From Roseovarius sp. EL26 (lineage in GTDB: Bacteria; Pseudomonadota; Alphaproteobacteria; Rhodobacterales; Rhodobacteraceae), in assembly GCF_900327775.1 (NCBI RefSeq), contig NZ_OUMZ01000002.1:59986-123985 (forward strand): 64,000 nucleotides of DNA, read 5' to 3'. Below the pieces are notes generated by a model, which made no database searches, was not told the origin of the DNA, and saw nothing but the letters and a program-made list of their open reading frames with translations. A program made the position numbers and the translations under genes. Within the stretch, counting starts at the first letter, position 1. Every line of letters starts with the position of its first letter. Of this stretch, positions 9,330 to 17,594 are shown in pieces.

Positions 9330-9349
9330 TGCATCATAAGGAGAGTCTT

Positions 9350-9766
9350 GTGTTGAAACCTATTCAGTACGCTCCCGAGCAAGGCATCGTGCAGCCAGTA
9401 ACGGAGGCAGATAAGATTGCAGCGATTGTCAAAGCCGTTGTACGTGCAGCGGACGCCTGGGATTTGTCCAACGCTGAAGCAGCTGCGCTATTTGATGTCC
9501 CAAGCGCGACTTGGAGTCGAATGAAGTCCGGGGCCTACAAGGGGGTTCTTGATCAAGACAAAGTCACACGTGCGAGTCTGTTGATTGGACTCTTCAAAGG
9601 GCTGCGCCTCTTATTCAATGGTCCTTTGACTTACGGATGGCCAAAGACCGCAAACTTCGGTTCAGGGTTTAATGGGAAGAGCCCTGTCCAGGTTATGCGC
9701 GAAGGAGGCATTCCAGCGATGATGAAGGTTAGACAGCACATTGATGCACTTCGGGGTGGAGTGTGA
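9350..9766 (+). CDS. MbcA/ParS/Xre antitoxin of a RES toxin-antitoxin pair
   Basis: A 138-residue antitoxin with an N-terminal Xre-like helix-turn-helix (AAALFDVPSATWSRMKSG) and a C-terminal MbcA/ParS (DUF2384) domain with the GLRLLFNGPLTYGWPKTAN and GKSPVQVMREGG segments. GTG 9350 is the chosen start because AAGGAG lies 6 bases upstream. Its end overlaps the RES toxin start (GTGTGA), so the two are coupled. The known role of this family is to block the RES active site and to repress the operon. Confidence 0.88.
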   Translation: MLKPIQYAPEQGIVQPVTEADKIAAIVKAVVRAADAWDLSNAEAAALFDVPSATWSRMKSGAYKGVLDQDKVTRASLLIGLFKGLRLLFNGPLTYGWPKTANFGSGFNGKSPVQVMREGGIPAMMKVRQHIDALRGGV

Positions 9767-10470
9767 TCAGAATCGGAGATCTCAAGGAAGTAGAATTCAC
9801 TGATCCGACAACAGTTCGCTTGATCTCAACAGCGTACATCGATGAGCCAGCAATGGCCCCATTGGTGGACGATGAGGACGACTTAGCGATTATAGAAGAG
9901 ATTGAAGGGCTCACGTCTGCGCGTCGCGCTGTCACGCTTCCCATTCCAGGTGGGCTAGATCCTGCAGAACTTCTAACCGAGGCCGCTGGATACGGATGGA
10001 CTTATGTGAATGCTGCCTTTTGCTATACGAAGGCCATCGGCAATCGGTTTAATGGACCGGAGCGTGGTGCGTGGTACGCTAGCCACGGAGAAAGTTCTGT
10101 CGATACTGCTCAGGCCGAAGTGGCTTGGCATCTGACACGAGAGCTGGAAGCGACGGGTGTATTTGAGAACATCACAGCATACCGCGAGCTACTTGCAGGG
10201 TTTACGACACGATTGCACGATCTCGATAGTAGGGTAGGGGACGGCGCTCTGGGTTCGGATCCGACAGAAGCTTACCCGATCGGTCAAACCCTTGCACGGG
10301 ATGTGCTCGGGTCAGGAGGAAATGGATTGCTCTATCCCTCGATCCGACATGAAGGTGGGCAATGCATGGTCGCTCTTCGCCCGCACTTGGTCCAGAATGT
10401 CCGTCAGGGCAACACATGGACGTTCGAATGGGCTGGGGAGCTCAAACCGAAGATCACAAGAGCAAAGTAA
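9763..10470 (+). CDS. RES domain toxin
   Basis: This 235-residue protein has the RES fold of NAD+-consuming toxins related to ADP-ribosyltransferases. Family signatures are VRLIS near residue 19, the NRFNGPERGAWYAS segment (about 94-107), and the DTAQAEVAWHL segment that follows. RES toxins such as MbcT and ParT deplete NAD+ or modify a target protein. The GTG start lies inside the antitoxin stop region, the standard gene order for this system. Which chemistry applies here cannot be read from the sequence. Confidence 0.88.
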   Translation: MIRIGDLKEVEFTDPTTVRLISTAYIDEPAMAPLVDDEDDLAIIEEIEGLTSARRAVTLPIPGGLDPAELLTEAAGYGWTYVNAAFCYTKAIGNRFNGPERGAWYASHGESSVDTAQAEVAWHLTRELEATGVFENITAYRELLAGFTTRLHDLDSRVGDGALGSDPTEAYPIGQTLARDVLGSGGNGLLYPSIRHEGGQCMVALRPHLVQNVRQGNTWTFEWAGELKPKITRAK

Positions 10471-10793
10471 CATTGCGGCTCGTGCAGATTGGGCGGCTTC
10501 CGGTCATTCGCCGCACATGCGATATCAAGGTCTTGAAAATAAAAAAGCCGACATTCCGTGGTGCGCGTGCCGTAGCTAGAGTAGTCTTTGACAAGAAATT
10601 AGCACTCAAGTTCGAGAGTGCTAAAGGCGTGGAGTTTGTTCTGGTTTTGTGCTAGCCTCTTGTAGTGGGCGGGTGCTTTGATGCGAATCGCATGAGACGC
10701 TGCATCTTGATGAAAGCACAAAAGATGCCACCAAATAATGTGGCGCTGACCTGTTGCACAATATTGAGGCTGCCATCGAGAAGGACAACGAAC
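10471..10793. other. Intergenic region upstream of the CBASS-like operon
   Basis: 323 bases with no convincing gene. It contains TTGACA at 10588-10593 immediately before a CIRCE-like inverted repeat at 10599-10624. The CD-NTase ribosome site AAGGA is at 10781-10785. Short frames across it have no recognisable content. Confidence 0.6.
10599..10624 (+). promoter_or_regulatory. CIRCE-like inverted repeat
   Basis: TTAGCACTC (10599-10607) and GAGTGCTAA (10616-10624) are exact arms of the HrcA-binding CIRCE element. The spacer is 8 bases instead of the usual 9. TTGACA ends 5 bases upstream, as in heat-shock promoters. No groES follows; the next gene is the CD-NTase 170 bases away. It may put the defence operon under HrcA control or be a relic. 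Confidence 0.55.
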
Positions 10794-12102
10794 ATGGGCA
10801 TCGGAGAAGATTTTGAGGAGCTGCTGGACAACCTTCAGGTGTTGAACAGTGAGACAATTAGCTTGAGGTACGGAGAGGTAACCTCGGCTCTCAACAAAGA
10901 GTTTCGCGACACCGATTCAAAGACCGCAAACAGCCTTCGAGTTGGATCAATCGGCCGGTTTACCGCGATCGACGGCGTGTCCGATCTCGACATGATATTC
11001 ATTATGCCTTCATCCAGTTGGGATGACTACAAGGACGGCGGACAGTACAAGTTATTGAAAGCCGCGAAGGATGCTATCAGCGCCAGGTACCCTACGACAA
11101 CGGTCAAGGTTGATCGTTTGGTGGTGAGGGTTCTCTACAAGGACTTTCACATCGAGGTCCAACCGGCCTTCGAGTTGACAGACGGCAGTTTCAAATACCC
11201 GGACACCGTCGGTGATGGCTCTTGGAAAATCACCAAGCCTCGCGAAGAGATTGAAGAGATGGCCGCGTCAAATAATCGAAAGAATAGAAACCTGCGGCGG
11301 CTCTGCAAGATGGCCAGGGCGTGGAAAAACAAGCACGGCGTGGCCATGGGCGGACTATTGATTGACACGCTGGCTTACAACTTTTTGGAGTCAACCGACG
11401 TCTACGATAAACGCAGTTATTACTACTACGACTATATGACCCGCGACTTCTTCGAATACTTGTCTGAAGAAGAGGATCACGAGTATTACTTGGCAGTTGG
11501 TAGTCGGCAGCATGTGAAGGTGAAGAAGAAGTTCCAGAGGAAAGCCAAGAAGGCATACGAGCTTTGCCAAGTTGCCATCGATGCGTCCGGGCAAAAAAAT
11601 GAGCGCCAAAAGTGGCGCGATGTCTTTGGAAAAGTTTTTCCTGCACCTGCGAAGCTGGAGCAAAATGCCCATGCTCATGTCTTCCGAAATACCGAAGAGT
11701 TTGTAGAAGACCGGTTCCGCGTAGATATTCGGTTCGATATGTCGGTCGATTGTCGATTGTCGAGTATCGCAGAAGGGCTTCCGACCGTCCATGTTGACCG
11801 AGATGATTTCTCGGCACATCCCATTGTTGCGCAACAAAGACCTGCTTTTCGTCGCCGATACCCGAAACCTTCCGCAAGGTTGTGAACTTTTCTGGAAGGT
11901 GAGGAATCGTGGCGCAGAGGCGGAGTCGCGAGATGAAATCCGCGGTCAGATCGTGAGAGATGACGGTTCTAGCCAGAAGAGTGAACGGACGTCATTTGCG
12001 GGAGACCACTTTGTCGAGTGCTATGCTGTTCTGCGGGGAGTAGTGGTTGCCCGTGGCGCAACGGTGGTACCTATCAACTGGCGCCAAGCGGAGGCTGCTT
12101 GA
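10794..12102 (+). pseudogene. CBASS CD-NTase with AGS-C domain, broken by a 7-bp duplication
   Basis: The first part is an OAS-like nucleotidyltransferase that in CBASS makes a cyclic oligonucleotide signal on phage infection. G51-S52 with D64 and D66 (SDLDMIF) and E121 (HIEVQPAFE) form the catalytic set. ATG 10794 has AAGGA 8 bases upstream. The frame from this ATG continues to a stop at 11885 but becomes nonsense after about 11758. In the +1 frame, from about 11759 to the TGA at 12100-12102, there is a clear AGS-C sensor domain (KGFRPS, FWKVRNRGAEAE, GDHFVECYAV). GTCGATT is duplicated at 11745-11758; deleting one copy gives DCRVSQKGFRP and a continuous protein of about 433 residues. As written the gene should make a cyclase without its AGS-C domain. 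A sequencing error cannot be excluded. Confidence 0.85.
11745..11758 (+). repeat. 7-bp tandem duplication causing the CD-NTase frameshift
   Basis: Two perfect copies of GTCGATT (11745-11751 and 11752-11758) are followed by a partial third (GTCGA). The extra unit shifts the frame by +1 precisely where the NTase part should join the AGS-C domain. Slipped-strand replication could add or remove it. Confidence 0.85.
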
Positions 12103-12659
12103 TGCCAGAAGACGGTTTGAAAACGCAATTCGAAGATCAGATCCGTGAGTGTTTCGGCCGCGTGGTCTACAGTCACAAGACACACTTAAAAATGGCGGAT
12201 CGGTGTGCAGCCAGAATGGCGCAATACAAGGTGGCACAGATTGCAGTCACCGCGCTGACAAGTTCAGGTGCGGTCGGTGTCGTTGTCTTCGATGATTTCC
12301 GATTGAAGTTGGCTACGGCCCTACTATCGTTTTTGTCATTATTCATCGCGGCTTACCTGAAGAACTTCGATCCTGGTGGAACGGCGCAGAAACATCGGGA
12401 TACCGCGTCAAAGTTATGGGTAATCCGAGAAAGCTACTTTTCGCTGATCACAGATCTACCTGAGATGGAACTAGCAGATGCACGTACCAAAAGGGACGAG
12501 CTTCAGGAGCTACTGGAACCCATATATGCCTCCGAGCCACAAACTGACGGGAAAGCGTTTGCAGCAGCACAGGACGCCTTAAAGAACAACGAAGAGCTTA
12601 CCTTTAGTGCGGATGAGATTGACTGTTTTCTTCCGGCCTCACACAGAAGGTCTGAGTGA
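12102..12659 (+). CDS. SLATT-domain two-TM effector of CBASS
   Basis: This 185-residue protein has a cytoplasmic helix rich in charged residues and two adjacent transmembrane segments (about 43-63 and 68-87). A C-terminal helical region follows. This is the SLATT (SMODS and SLOG-associating two-TM effector) layout. Such effectors are thought to form pores or disrupt the membrane when they bind the cyclic nucleotide. The ATG at 12102 overlaps the TGA of the CD-NTase/AGS-C frame (TGATG), showing that the genes were translationally coupled before the frameshift. The exact SLATT subfamily cannot be fixed by eye. Confidence 0.8.
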   Translation: MPEDGLKTQFEDQIRECFGRVVYSHKTHLKMADRCAARMAQYKVAQIAVTALTSSGAVGVVVFDDFRLKLATALLSFLSLFIAAYLKNFDPGGTAQKHRDTASKLWVIRESYFSLITDLPEMELADARTKRDELQELLEPIYASEPQTDGKAFAAAQDALKNNEELTFSADEIDCFLPASHRRSE

Positions 12660-12695
12660 CCTGCATTGTCATTTTAGAGTATTAAGGAGCAGCGA

Positions 12696-13499
12696 TTGTT
12701 GAATATTTTTCCAGACCCATTTCCGTGGACGTCTGTTGCAAGCACCCTGTTGACTGTAATCCTCAGCTTCGGCGGCTTCGTTATTGGGATACGTGCTGGG
12801 AAAAACAATCGGGATCGCGGCTTCCTCAGAGATACTTACAAGTCCATTTACACCCATCTGAGGACGTTGAAAGAGAGCATTGCGTTAGGTAAGCCCATGC
12901 AGTGGGACAGTTTTCGAACCGAAGGGAATAAGTACATCCCTCCTGTAAAAGCACTGGAGCTGGACGGTACGATCAATGCACTGCCAGATGGATTGGCAAA
13001 GTCGCTCATTGATGTCGAGCAAACCACACTTTTTAACAATTGGCAGTGGAAGAAGATGATCGAAGATGGCGTCGGTCCGGAAATCAAATCGGCGATGCAT
13101 GACAAGATCGACGGCGAAGGTAAGTCACTAGAAAAACGGCCGTACAGGCAGGTTAGAATTTCTAGTCTCATGTTGCTTGATTCCAACCAGACCGCCGAAC
13201 TTGCGGAAGGGCTGGAAACTGGCGACATTGGCTTGGGAATCGAGTTTTCGCTGCAGGGCGGCAGAACCGATATGCTTCACGCTTACCCTGAAACACTAAA
13301 GTCAGGAACACTGCCTGATTTCGTGAAAGAGATCAAAGAGCTCAGCTTGGCTTCTGACGAGGCGAGGGGCTTGGCGGACATCCACAGAACCAAAGTGAAA
13401 GAAATCGAGAGCCTTATGTTCTTGGTGGCAAAGAGGATCAAGGATCCACACCCCTTTTGGTCATCCGTGCGACAAGCGCTGCGAGACCCGTTCAGTTGA
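12696..13499 (+). CDS. Unrecognised single-TM protein downstream of the CBASS genes
   Basis: 267 residues. One N-terminal transmembrane segment (about residues 12-33, STLLTVILSFGGFVIGI) is followed by a basic RAGKNNRDRG stretch and a mainly helical, charged cytoplasmic domain. The TTG at 12696 has AAGGAG 6 bases upstream. It starts 36 bases after the SLATT gene on the same strand and the operon ends here. I recognise no domain. It may be an extra effector, a membrane anchor or an unrelated cargo gene. Confidence 0.6.
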   Translation: MLNIFPDPFPWTSVASTLLTVILSFGGFVIGIRAGKNNRDRGFLRDTYKSIYTHLRTLKESIALGKPMQWDSFRTEGNKYIPPVKALELDGTINALPDGLAKSLIDVEQTTLFNNWQWKKMIEDGVGPEIKSAMHDKIDGEGKSLEKRPYRQVRISSLMLLDSNQTAELAEGLETGDIGLGIEFSLQGGRTDMLHAYPETLKSGTLPDFVKEIKELSLASDEARGLADIHRTKVKEIESLMFLVAKRIKDPHPFWSSVRQALRDPFS

Positions 13500-13544
13500 A
13501 TGGCGGTTCACGTACATTGACCGCTACTCAATGATTGATTGCGA

Positions 13545-13620
13545 ATGTCTGCAATGCTGAATGCAATCGCAGCTACAAGCTAAGTCAGCGGATGGCGGCT
13601 TTGGGCCGTCCTTATCGGAA
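13545..13620. repeat. Copy of a degenerate interspersed intergenic repeat
   Basis: The stretch has GAATGTCTGCAATGCTG and GGCGGCTTTGGGCCG, segments that recur in varied form at 18452-18730, 26490-26530, 35476-35600 and 39350-39440. A 62-codon frame here is not considered a gene. Confidence 0.45.
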
Positions 13621-13763
13621 CGAACTTCCCTTGCCGAGCAGATGCTGCGATTACTCCGATGGCGGCAGTGAGCCCCTTAATGACGGATACTGCAAATGGT
13701 ACGAGCGACAGCTTTCGTTATAAAACTGCGCTGAGCTGCACTCCATGTCAGGCTGAGATGGGC

Positions 13764-14381
13764 TTATTGATCTTCTGTAGTAAGGCTCGATCCATCCAGG
13801 TGATGCGCCGATAGCGCGTGCTCTGTAAGGCTGGCGATTAAATCTTGGGCCGCGCCAAGATCGACCGGTTGCGCTCGGGTGGCGTGCTGCAACCAAACAC
13901 CATCAATCAGGGCTACGATCAGGTGGGCTATGTGCGTCGCTTGATCCACGTCGAACAGAGGCGAGATTGCTGAAAGGATCACCTCCAGGTTTTTCCGTTG
14001 ATAGCGTATCAGCTCAGCATGACAATCTGCATCCGATCCGGCCAGACAATAGAGAGTGAGCCAGACCGCTGACAGGCGCTTGTTGGATTGCTCTGGCGCA
14101 AGTGCCATTCTTACAAGGTCTAACACCTTATCGCGGGGCGGGGTGTCCTGAGCCGCGATGAGTTCAGATTGCTTGCCGTAAGCCGTTACCGCATGGCGTA
14201 TCACCGCGAGAAGAAGACCGTGTTTGGTGTCAAAGTGATGGCAGATTAATCCTGCAGAGACGCCTGCTCGTCGCGCAACATCTCTTATCTTAAGGGTGCA
14301 AAAGCCCTGATCGTTTAGCACGTCCATGGCGGCCTCAATGATCTGGACCTTGCGATGTTCCGTGTCCGTAGTCCGTGACAA
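13764..14381 (-). CDS. TetR-family repressor, BetI-like
   Basis: A 205-residue regulator with an N-terminal TetR helix-turn-helix (IRDVARRAGVSAGLICHHFDTKHGLLLAVI, about residues 28-57), closest by eye to BetI. The TTG at 14381 is chosen as start because AGGAGG lies 8 bases upstream; upstream in-frame codons run into the operator region. It is divergent from the cupin-GMC operon, and two palindromes in the gap are its likely binding sites. The inducer is unknown; BetI itself responds to choline. Confidence 0.82.
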   Translation of the reverse strand: MSRTTDTEHRKVQIIEAAMDVLNDQGFCTLKIRDVARRAGVSAGLICHHFDTKHGLLLAVIRHAVTAYGKQSELIAAQDTPPRDKVLDLVRMALAPEQSNKRLSAVWLTLYCLAGSDADCHAELIRYQRKNLEVILSAISPLFDVDQATHIAHLIVALIDGVWLQHATRAQPVDLGAAQDLIASLTEHALSAHHLDGSSLTTEDQ

Positions 14382-14444
14382 AAGTAGAGCCTCCTGATGT
14401 TTGCTATAGCTAACGCACCACCAGTTGGAGCGCCACAAAAATTA

Positions 14445-14483
14445 TTGAACAACTGTTCAGCGAATCATTGAACAGCGGTTCAG
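14445..14483. promoter_or_regulatory. Two tandem TetR operators
   Basis: TTGAACAACTGTTCAG (14445-14460) and TTGAACAGCGGTTCAG (14468-14483) are near-identical palindromes spaced 23 bases apart, roughly two helical turns. They lie between the divergent TetR gene and the cupin gene and would let the repressor block both promoters. Confidence 0.72.
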
Positions 14484-14523
14484 TCAATGCTAAGCGTTGA
14501 GAAACGTCATTAGGAGCCAAGCT

Positions 14524-14883
14524 ATGATTCGCGCCATAGACCTGACCGATGCCCGGACCCATGCGCTGTTGGCTGACCCGCGCCAGATGGTAATGAGCGC
14601 GCCTGAGGTTGCATCACCCAAGGAATGGGAAAACCTGGTGATTGATCATGCCTCTGACGAAGTGCGCATAGGCACATGGAAATGCGAGCCCTACACAGAT
14701 GAGATCGTCGATTATGGATATGATGAATTCATGTACATGATCGCAGGCACGGTTGAGCTGATTTATCCTGATGGAACGTCGGACAATTTTGGTCCCGGTC
14801 AGGCGTTTTTGCTGCCCAAAGGGTTCACCGGCACATGGAAACAACCCGAAACAGTGGTCAAATTTATGGCGATGGTTCGCTGA
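14524..14883 (+). CDS. Cupin (DUF861-type) protein
   Basis: A 119-residue single-domain cupin. The motif regions TWKCEPYTDEIVDYGYDEFMYMIAG and PGQAFLLPKGFTGTW give the two conserved cupin boxes, similar to EutQ and ureidoglycine-type small cupins. It lacks a full His triad, so it may not bind a metal. ATG 14524 has AGGAG upstream. It is the first gene of the unit opposite the TetR repressor, and the GMC gene starts 5 bases after its stop, so both are co-transcribed. Role unknown. Confidence 0.75.
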   Translation: MIRAIDLTDARTHALLADPRQMVMSAPEVASPKEWENLVIDHASDEVRIGTWKCEPYTDEIVDYGYDEFMYMIAGTVELIYPDGTSDNFGPGQAFLLPKGFTGTWKQPETVVKFMAMVR

Positions 14884-14888
14884 TCGGG

Positions 14889-16625
14889 ATGGAGAGGTAC
14901 GACTACATTATCATTGGTGCCGGATCAGCGGGCTGCGTATTGGCGTATCGGCTTGGAGAGGACACACGCAAACGCATCATGGTGATCGAGGCCGGTGGAA
15001 ACGACAACGCCACCATCGTTCGGATGCCATCTGCGCTGTCGATCCCCATGAATACCAAGCGGTACAACTGGGGATTTGCAACAGAACCTGAACCATACCT
15101 GGATAGCCGTGTAATGAACCTGCCGCGTGGTAAGGGTTTGGGCGGATCAAGTTCGATCAACGGCATGTGCTACGTGCGTGGCAACCCGATGGATTATGAG
15201 CGTTGGGTTGATTATGGGGCCACCGGTTGGGATTGGGCAACGCTCCTGCCTTACTTTGAACGCCTGGAATGTGTCGCGGAAACGGGCAAGTTCCGAGGGC
15301 GCAGCGGCCCAATCCATGTAAAGCGCGGAACCGAGACGAACCCGCTATATCACGCATTTATCAAGGCAGGTGTCCAAGCCGGTTATGCGCGCAGCACCAA
15401 TATGAACGATCTGCAGCACGAGGGCTTTGGCCCGATGGAAATGAACGTCAAAGACGGCGAGCGGTGCAGTGCCGCCACGGCCTATCTGCGCCCTGCCATG
15501 GCGCGGGGCAACCTTCGGGTTGTGACACATGCTCATGCGACCCGCCTTCTTATGGAAGGCCGCAAGGCCGTGGGCGTCGAATACGAACACAAAGGCAGAC
15601 TGGTTCAGGTGCGGGCGGCTGAAATGATCCTGTCCGCAGGCTCGATCATGTCACCGGTGGTGTTACAACGATCCGGTATCGGCCCGAAGGAAGAGCTACG
15701 CCGAGCGGGCGTGGCGGTTGTCCACGATTTACCCGGCGTCGGTGGCAATCTGATGGATCATCTGGAACTTTATGTGCAGCAGGAATGTAAGCAACCGGTT
15801 TCACTCTACCATCATATGAATTTGCTTGGCAAAGCTAGGATCGGCCTGCGCTGGCTGCTGCGCCGTGACGGGTTGGGGGCGACAAATCACTTCGAAGCTG
15901 GCGCCCATATCCGCAGTCGCGCTGGCATTAGCTATCCCGACATTCAGTTTCATTTCCTGCCACTGGCAATTTCCTACGATGGCAAGTCACTGGCGCAGGG
16001 TCACGGTTTTCAGGCTCATGTCGGCCCCAAGCGATCGAAAAGCCGTGGATGGGTGCGTCTGGATGCTTCGGACCCAAGGAATAAACCCCGTGTGCGATTT
16101 AACTATATGAGTGAGGAAGATGACTGGATAGAAATGCGCGCCTGTGTCCGACTTACACGTGAGATTTTCAATCAACCTGCCATGGCAGCTTTCGCAGGGC
16201 GCGAACTGGCCCCTGGGCCAGACTGCACAACCGATACGCAAATAGACCAATTTATAAAAAACAAAGTTGAAAGCGCCTATCATCCTTGTGGTACCTGCCG
16301 AATGGGGACTGATAAGGACGCGGTTGTGGACCCTGAAACCATGCGCGTGCGCGGGATCGAGGGGCTGCGTGTCGTTGACGCTTCAGTCATGCCGCAGGCA
16401 ACCGCTGGGGATATTAACGTACCAACGATAATGCTGGCTGAACGGGCTGCCGATCTGATCAGAGACAGACATCTACCTGCTGCCGATACCGCTCCTGTGA
16501 TGGTCGACGCGAACTGGCCAAGTTGTCAACGATCACCTCACATTGAACAGAACCTAAGTGGCAGCGACATGCGTGCCCTGTTTGCCAAAGAGCGCAGCCT
16601 TGTCGGTGGAAGGGCTTGTTTATGA
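14889..16625 (+). CDS. GMC oxidoreductase, choline-dehydrogenase-like
   Basis: A 578-residue FAD-dependent alcohol dehydrogenase of the glucose-methanol-choline family. The ADP-binding motif GAGSAGC is at about residues 10-16, GMC signature 1 (GKGLGGSSSINGMCYVRGN) near 80-100, and signature 2 (GSIMSPVVLQRSGIG) in the middle. The C-terminal active-site His is in SAYHPCGTCRMG and the conserved Asn in GDINVPT. BetA-like choline dehydrogenases share these features and the BetI-like regulator supports that reading, but no betaine aldehyde dehydrogenase is present here, so the substrate is uncertain. The last 25 or so residues extend beyond the usual end. Confidence 0.85.
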   Translation: MERYDYIIIGAGSAGCVLAYRLGEDTRKRIMVIEAGGNDNATIVRMPSALSIPMNTKRYNWGFATEPEPYLDSRVMNLPRGKGLGGSSSINGMCYVRGNPMDYERWVDYGATGWDWATLLPYFERLECVAETGKFRGRSGPIHVKRGTETNPLYHAFIKAGVQAGYARSTNMNDLQHEGFGPMEMNVKDGERCSAATAYLRPAMARGNLRVVTHAHATRLLMEGRKAVGVEYEHKGRLVQVRAAEMILSAGSIMSPVVLQRSGIGPKEELRRAGVAVVHDLPGVGGNLMDHLELYVQQECKQPVSLYHHMNLLGKARIGLRWLLRRDGLGATNHFEAGAHIRSRAGISYPDIQFHFLPLAISYDGKSLAQGHGFQAHVGPKRSKSRGWVRLDASDPRNKPRVRFNYMSEEDDWIEMRACVRLTREIFNQPAMAAFAGRELAPGPDCTTDTQIDQFIKNKVESAYHPCGTCRMGTDKDAVVDPETMRVRGIEGLRVVDASVMPQATAGDINVPTIMLAERAADLIRDRHLPAADTAPVMVDANWPSCQRSPHIEQNLSGSDMRALFAKERSLVGGRACL

Positions 16626-16719
16626 CAGAGAGATCAAATCCGTATATCGTTTTGATCGGCAATGCGCACATATCAATGTGCCGCTACGCGGATGTTTTGC
16701 GGGCAATTGGAGAATTGAA

Positions 16720-17574
16720 TTGAGTACAACGGTCTTTCTTGCCGTGTTGCTAGCAGCCTGTCTGCACGCGATCTGGAATTCACTGGTAAAAGGCAGCGAC
16801 GATAAACATGCGACCATGTTGGCGGTCGTGCTGGGTCACGTACCCGTCGCAATGCTGGCTCTCCCGCTGGCTCCTTCTGTTAGCATGGCAGCTTTGCCTT
16901 GGATCATGGGCGGCGTCGCATTGCACCTCGGCTATCAGCTTTTTCTCATCGCAGGCTATCGTGCTGGCGACCTGACACTCGTCTATCCCATAGCGCGTGG
17001 ATCCGCCCCGCTAATTGTCACGGCGGTTTCCATCGGCATCCTGGGTGTGTCATTTACGACTATGGAGCTGTCAGGTGTCTTTTTAATAGTGCTTGGCCTC
17101 GTGTCTCTCACGCTGGTGAGACGCGCCGACAAAACACGTAATTTTCGTGCCGTGGTTATGGCCCTTTGTACAGGCGCATTTATCGCAGCGTATTCATTGG
17201 TGGATGGTATCGGGGCTCGGGTGGCGACAAGTGCGCTCGGATTTTGGTGTTGGGCGGCGATCGGAAATGCGATGGTATTGACGATGTGGATGGTGTTTAT
17301 GAGACCATGCACATTCAACGTGTTAAAATCTAACCGTTCGGTTGCCCTGTCCGGCCTGTTAGGTGGGACAGCATCTTTTGCCGCCTATGGACTTGTCATC
17401 TGGGCCTTTACTCAAGCGCCAATCGCACTCGTTACCGCACTGCGTGAAACGTCCATAGTGTTCGCTATGCTCATCGGGGTGGGGGTCCTGAAAGAGCGGC
17501 TCGATCTCGTAAAAGTCATCTCGACTTTTGTTACGATCCTTGGCGCAATCCTTCTACGCACGTCAAAATCATAA
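16720..17574 (+). CDS. EamA/DMT-family membrane transporter
   Basis: A 284-residue protein with about ten hydrophobic segments in two halves, the EamA (drug/metabolite transporter) arrangement. The second half ends with the conserved pattern FTQAPIALVTALRETSIVFAMLIG...LKERL. The TTG at 16720 is chosen because GGAG lies 7 bases upstream and hydrophobic sequence begins right after it. It follows the GMC gene by 94 bases on the same strand and may export or import the related substrate; direction and cargo are not known. Confidence 0.78.
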   Translation: MSTTVFLAVLLAACLHAIWNSLVKGSDDKHATMLAVVLGHVPVAMLALPLAPSVSMAALPWIMGGVALHLGYQLFLIAGYRAGDLTLVYPIARGSAPLIVTAVSIGILGVSFTTMELSGVFLIVLGLVSLTLVRRADKTRNFRAVVMALCTGAFIAAYSLVDGIGARVATSALGFWCWAAIGNAMVLTMWMVFMRPCTFNVLKSNRSVALSGLLGGTASFAAYGLVIWAFTQAPIALVTALRETSIVFAMLIGVGVLKERLDLVKVISTFVTILGAILLRTSKS

Positions 17575-17594
17575 ACCTTGAACTGGATATCGTA

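Noticed and set aside
10362..10655. 97-codon frame after the RES toxin
   Set aside because: It overlaps the toxin gene in another frame and runs through the CIRCE-like repeat; no supporting signal.
16621..16725. 34-codon frame starting ATGACAGAG between the GMC and EamA genes
   Set aside because: Too short, no homology recognised, and it overlaps both neighbouring genes' ends.
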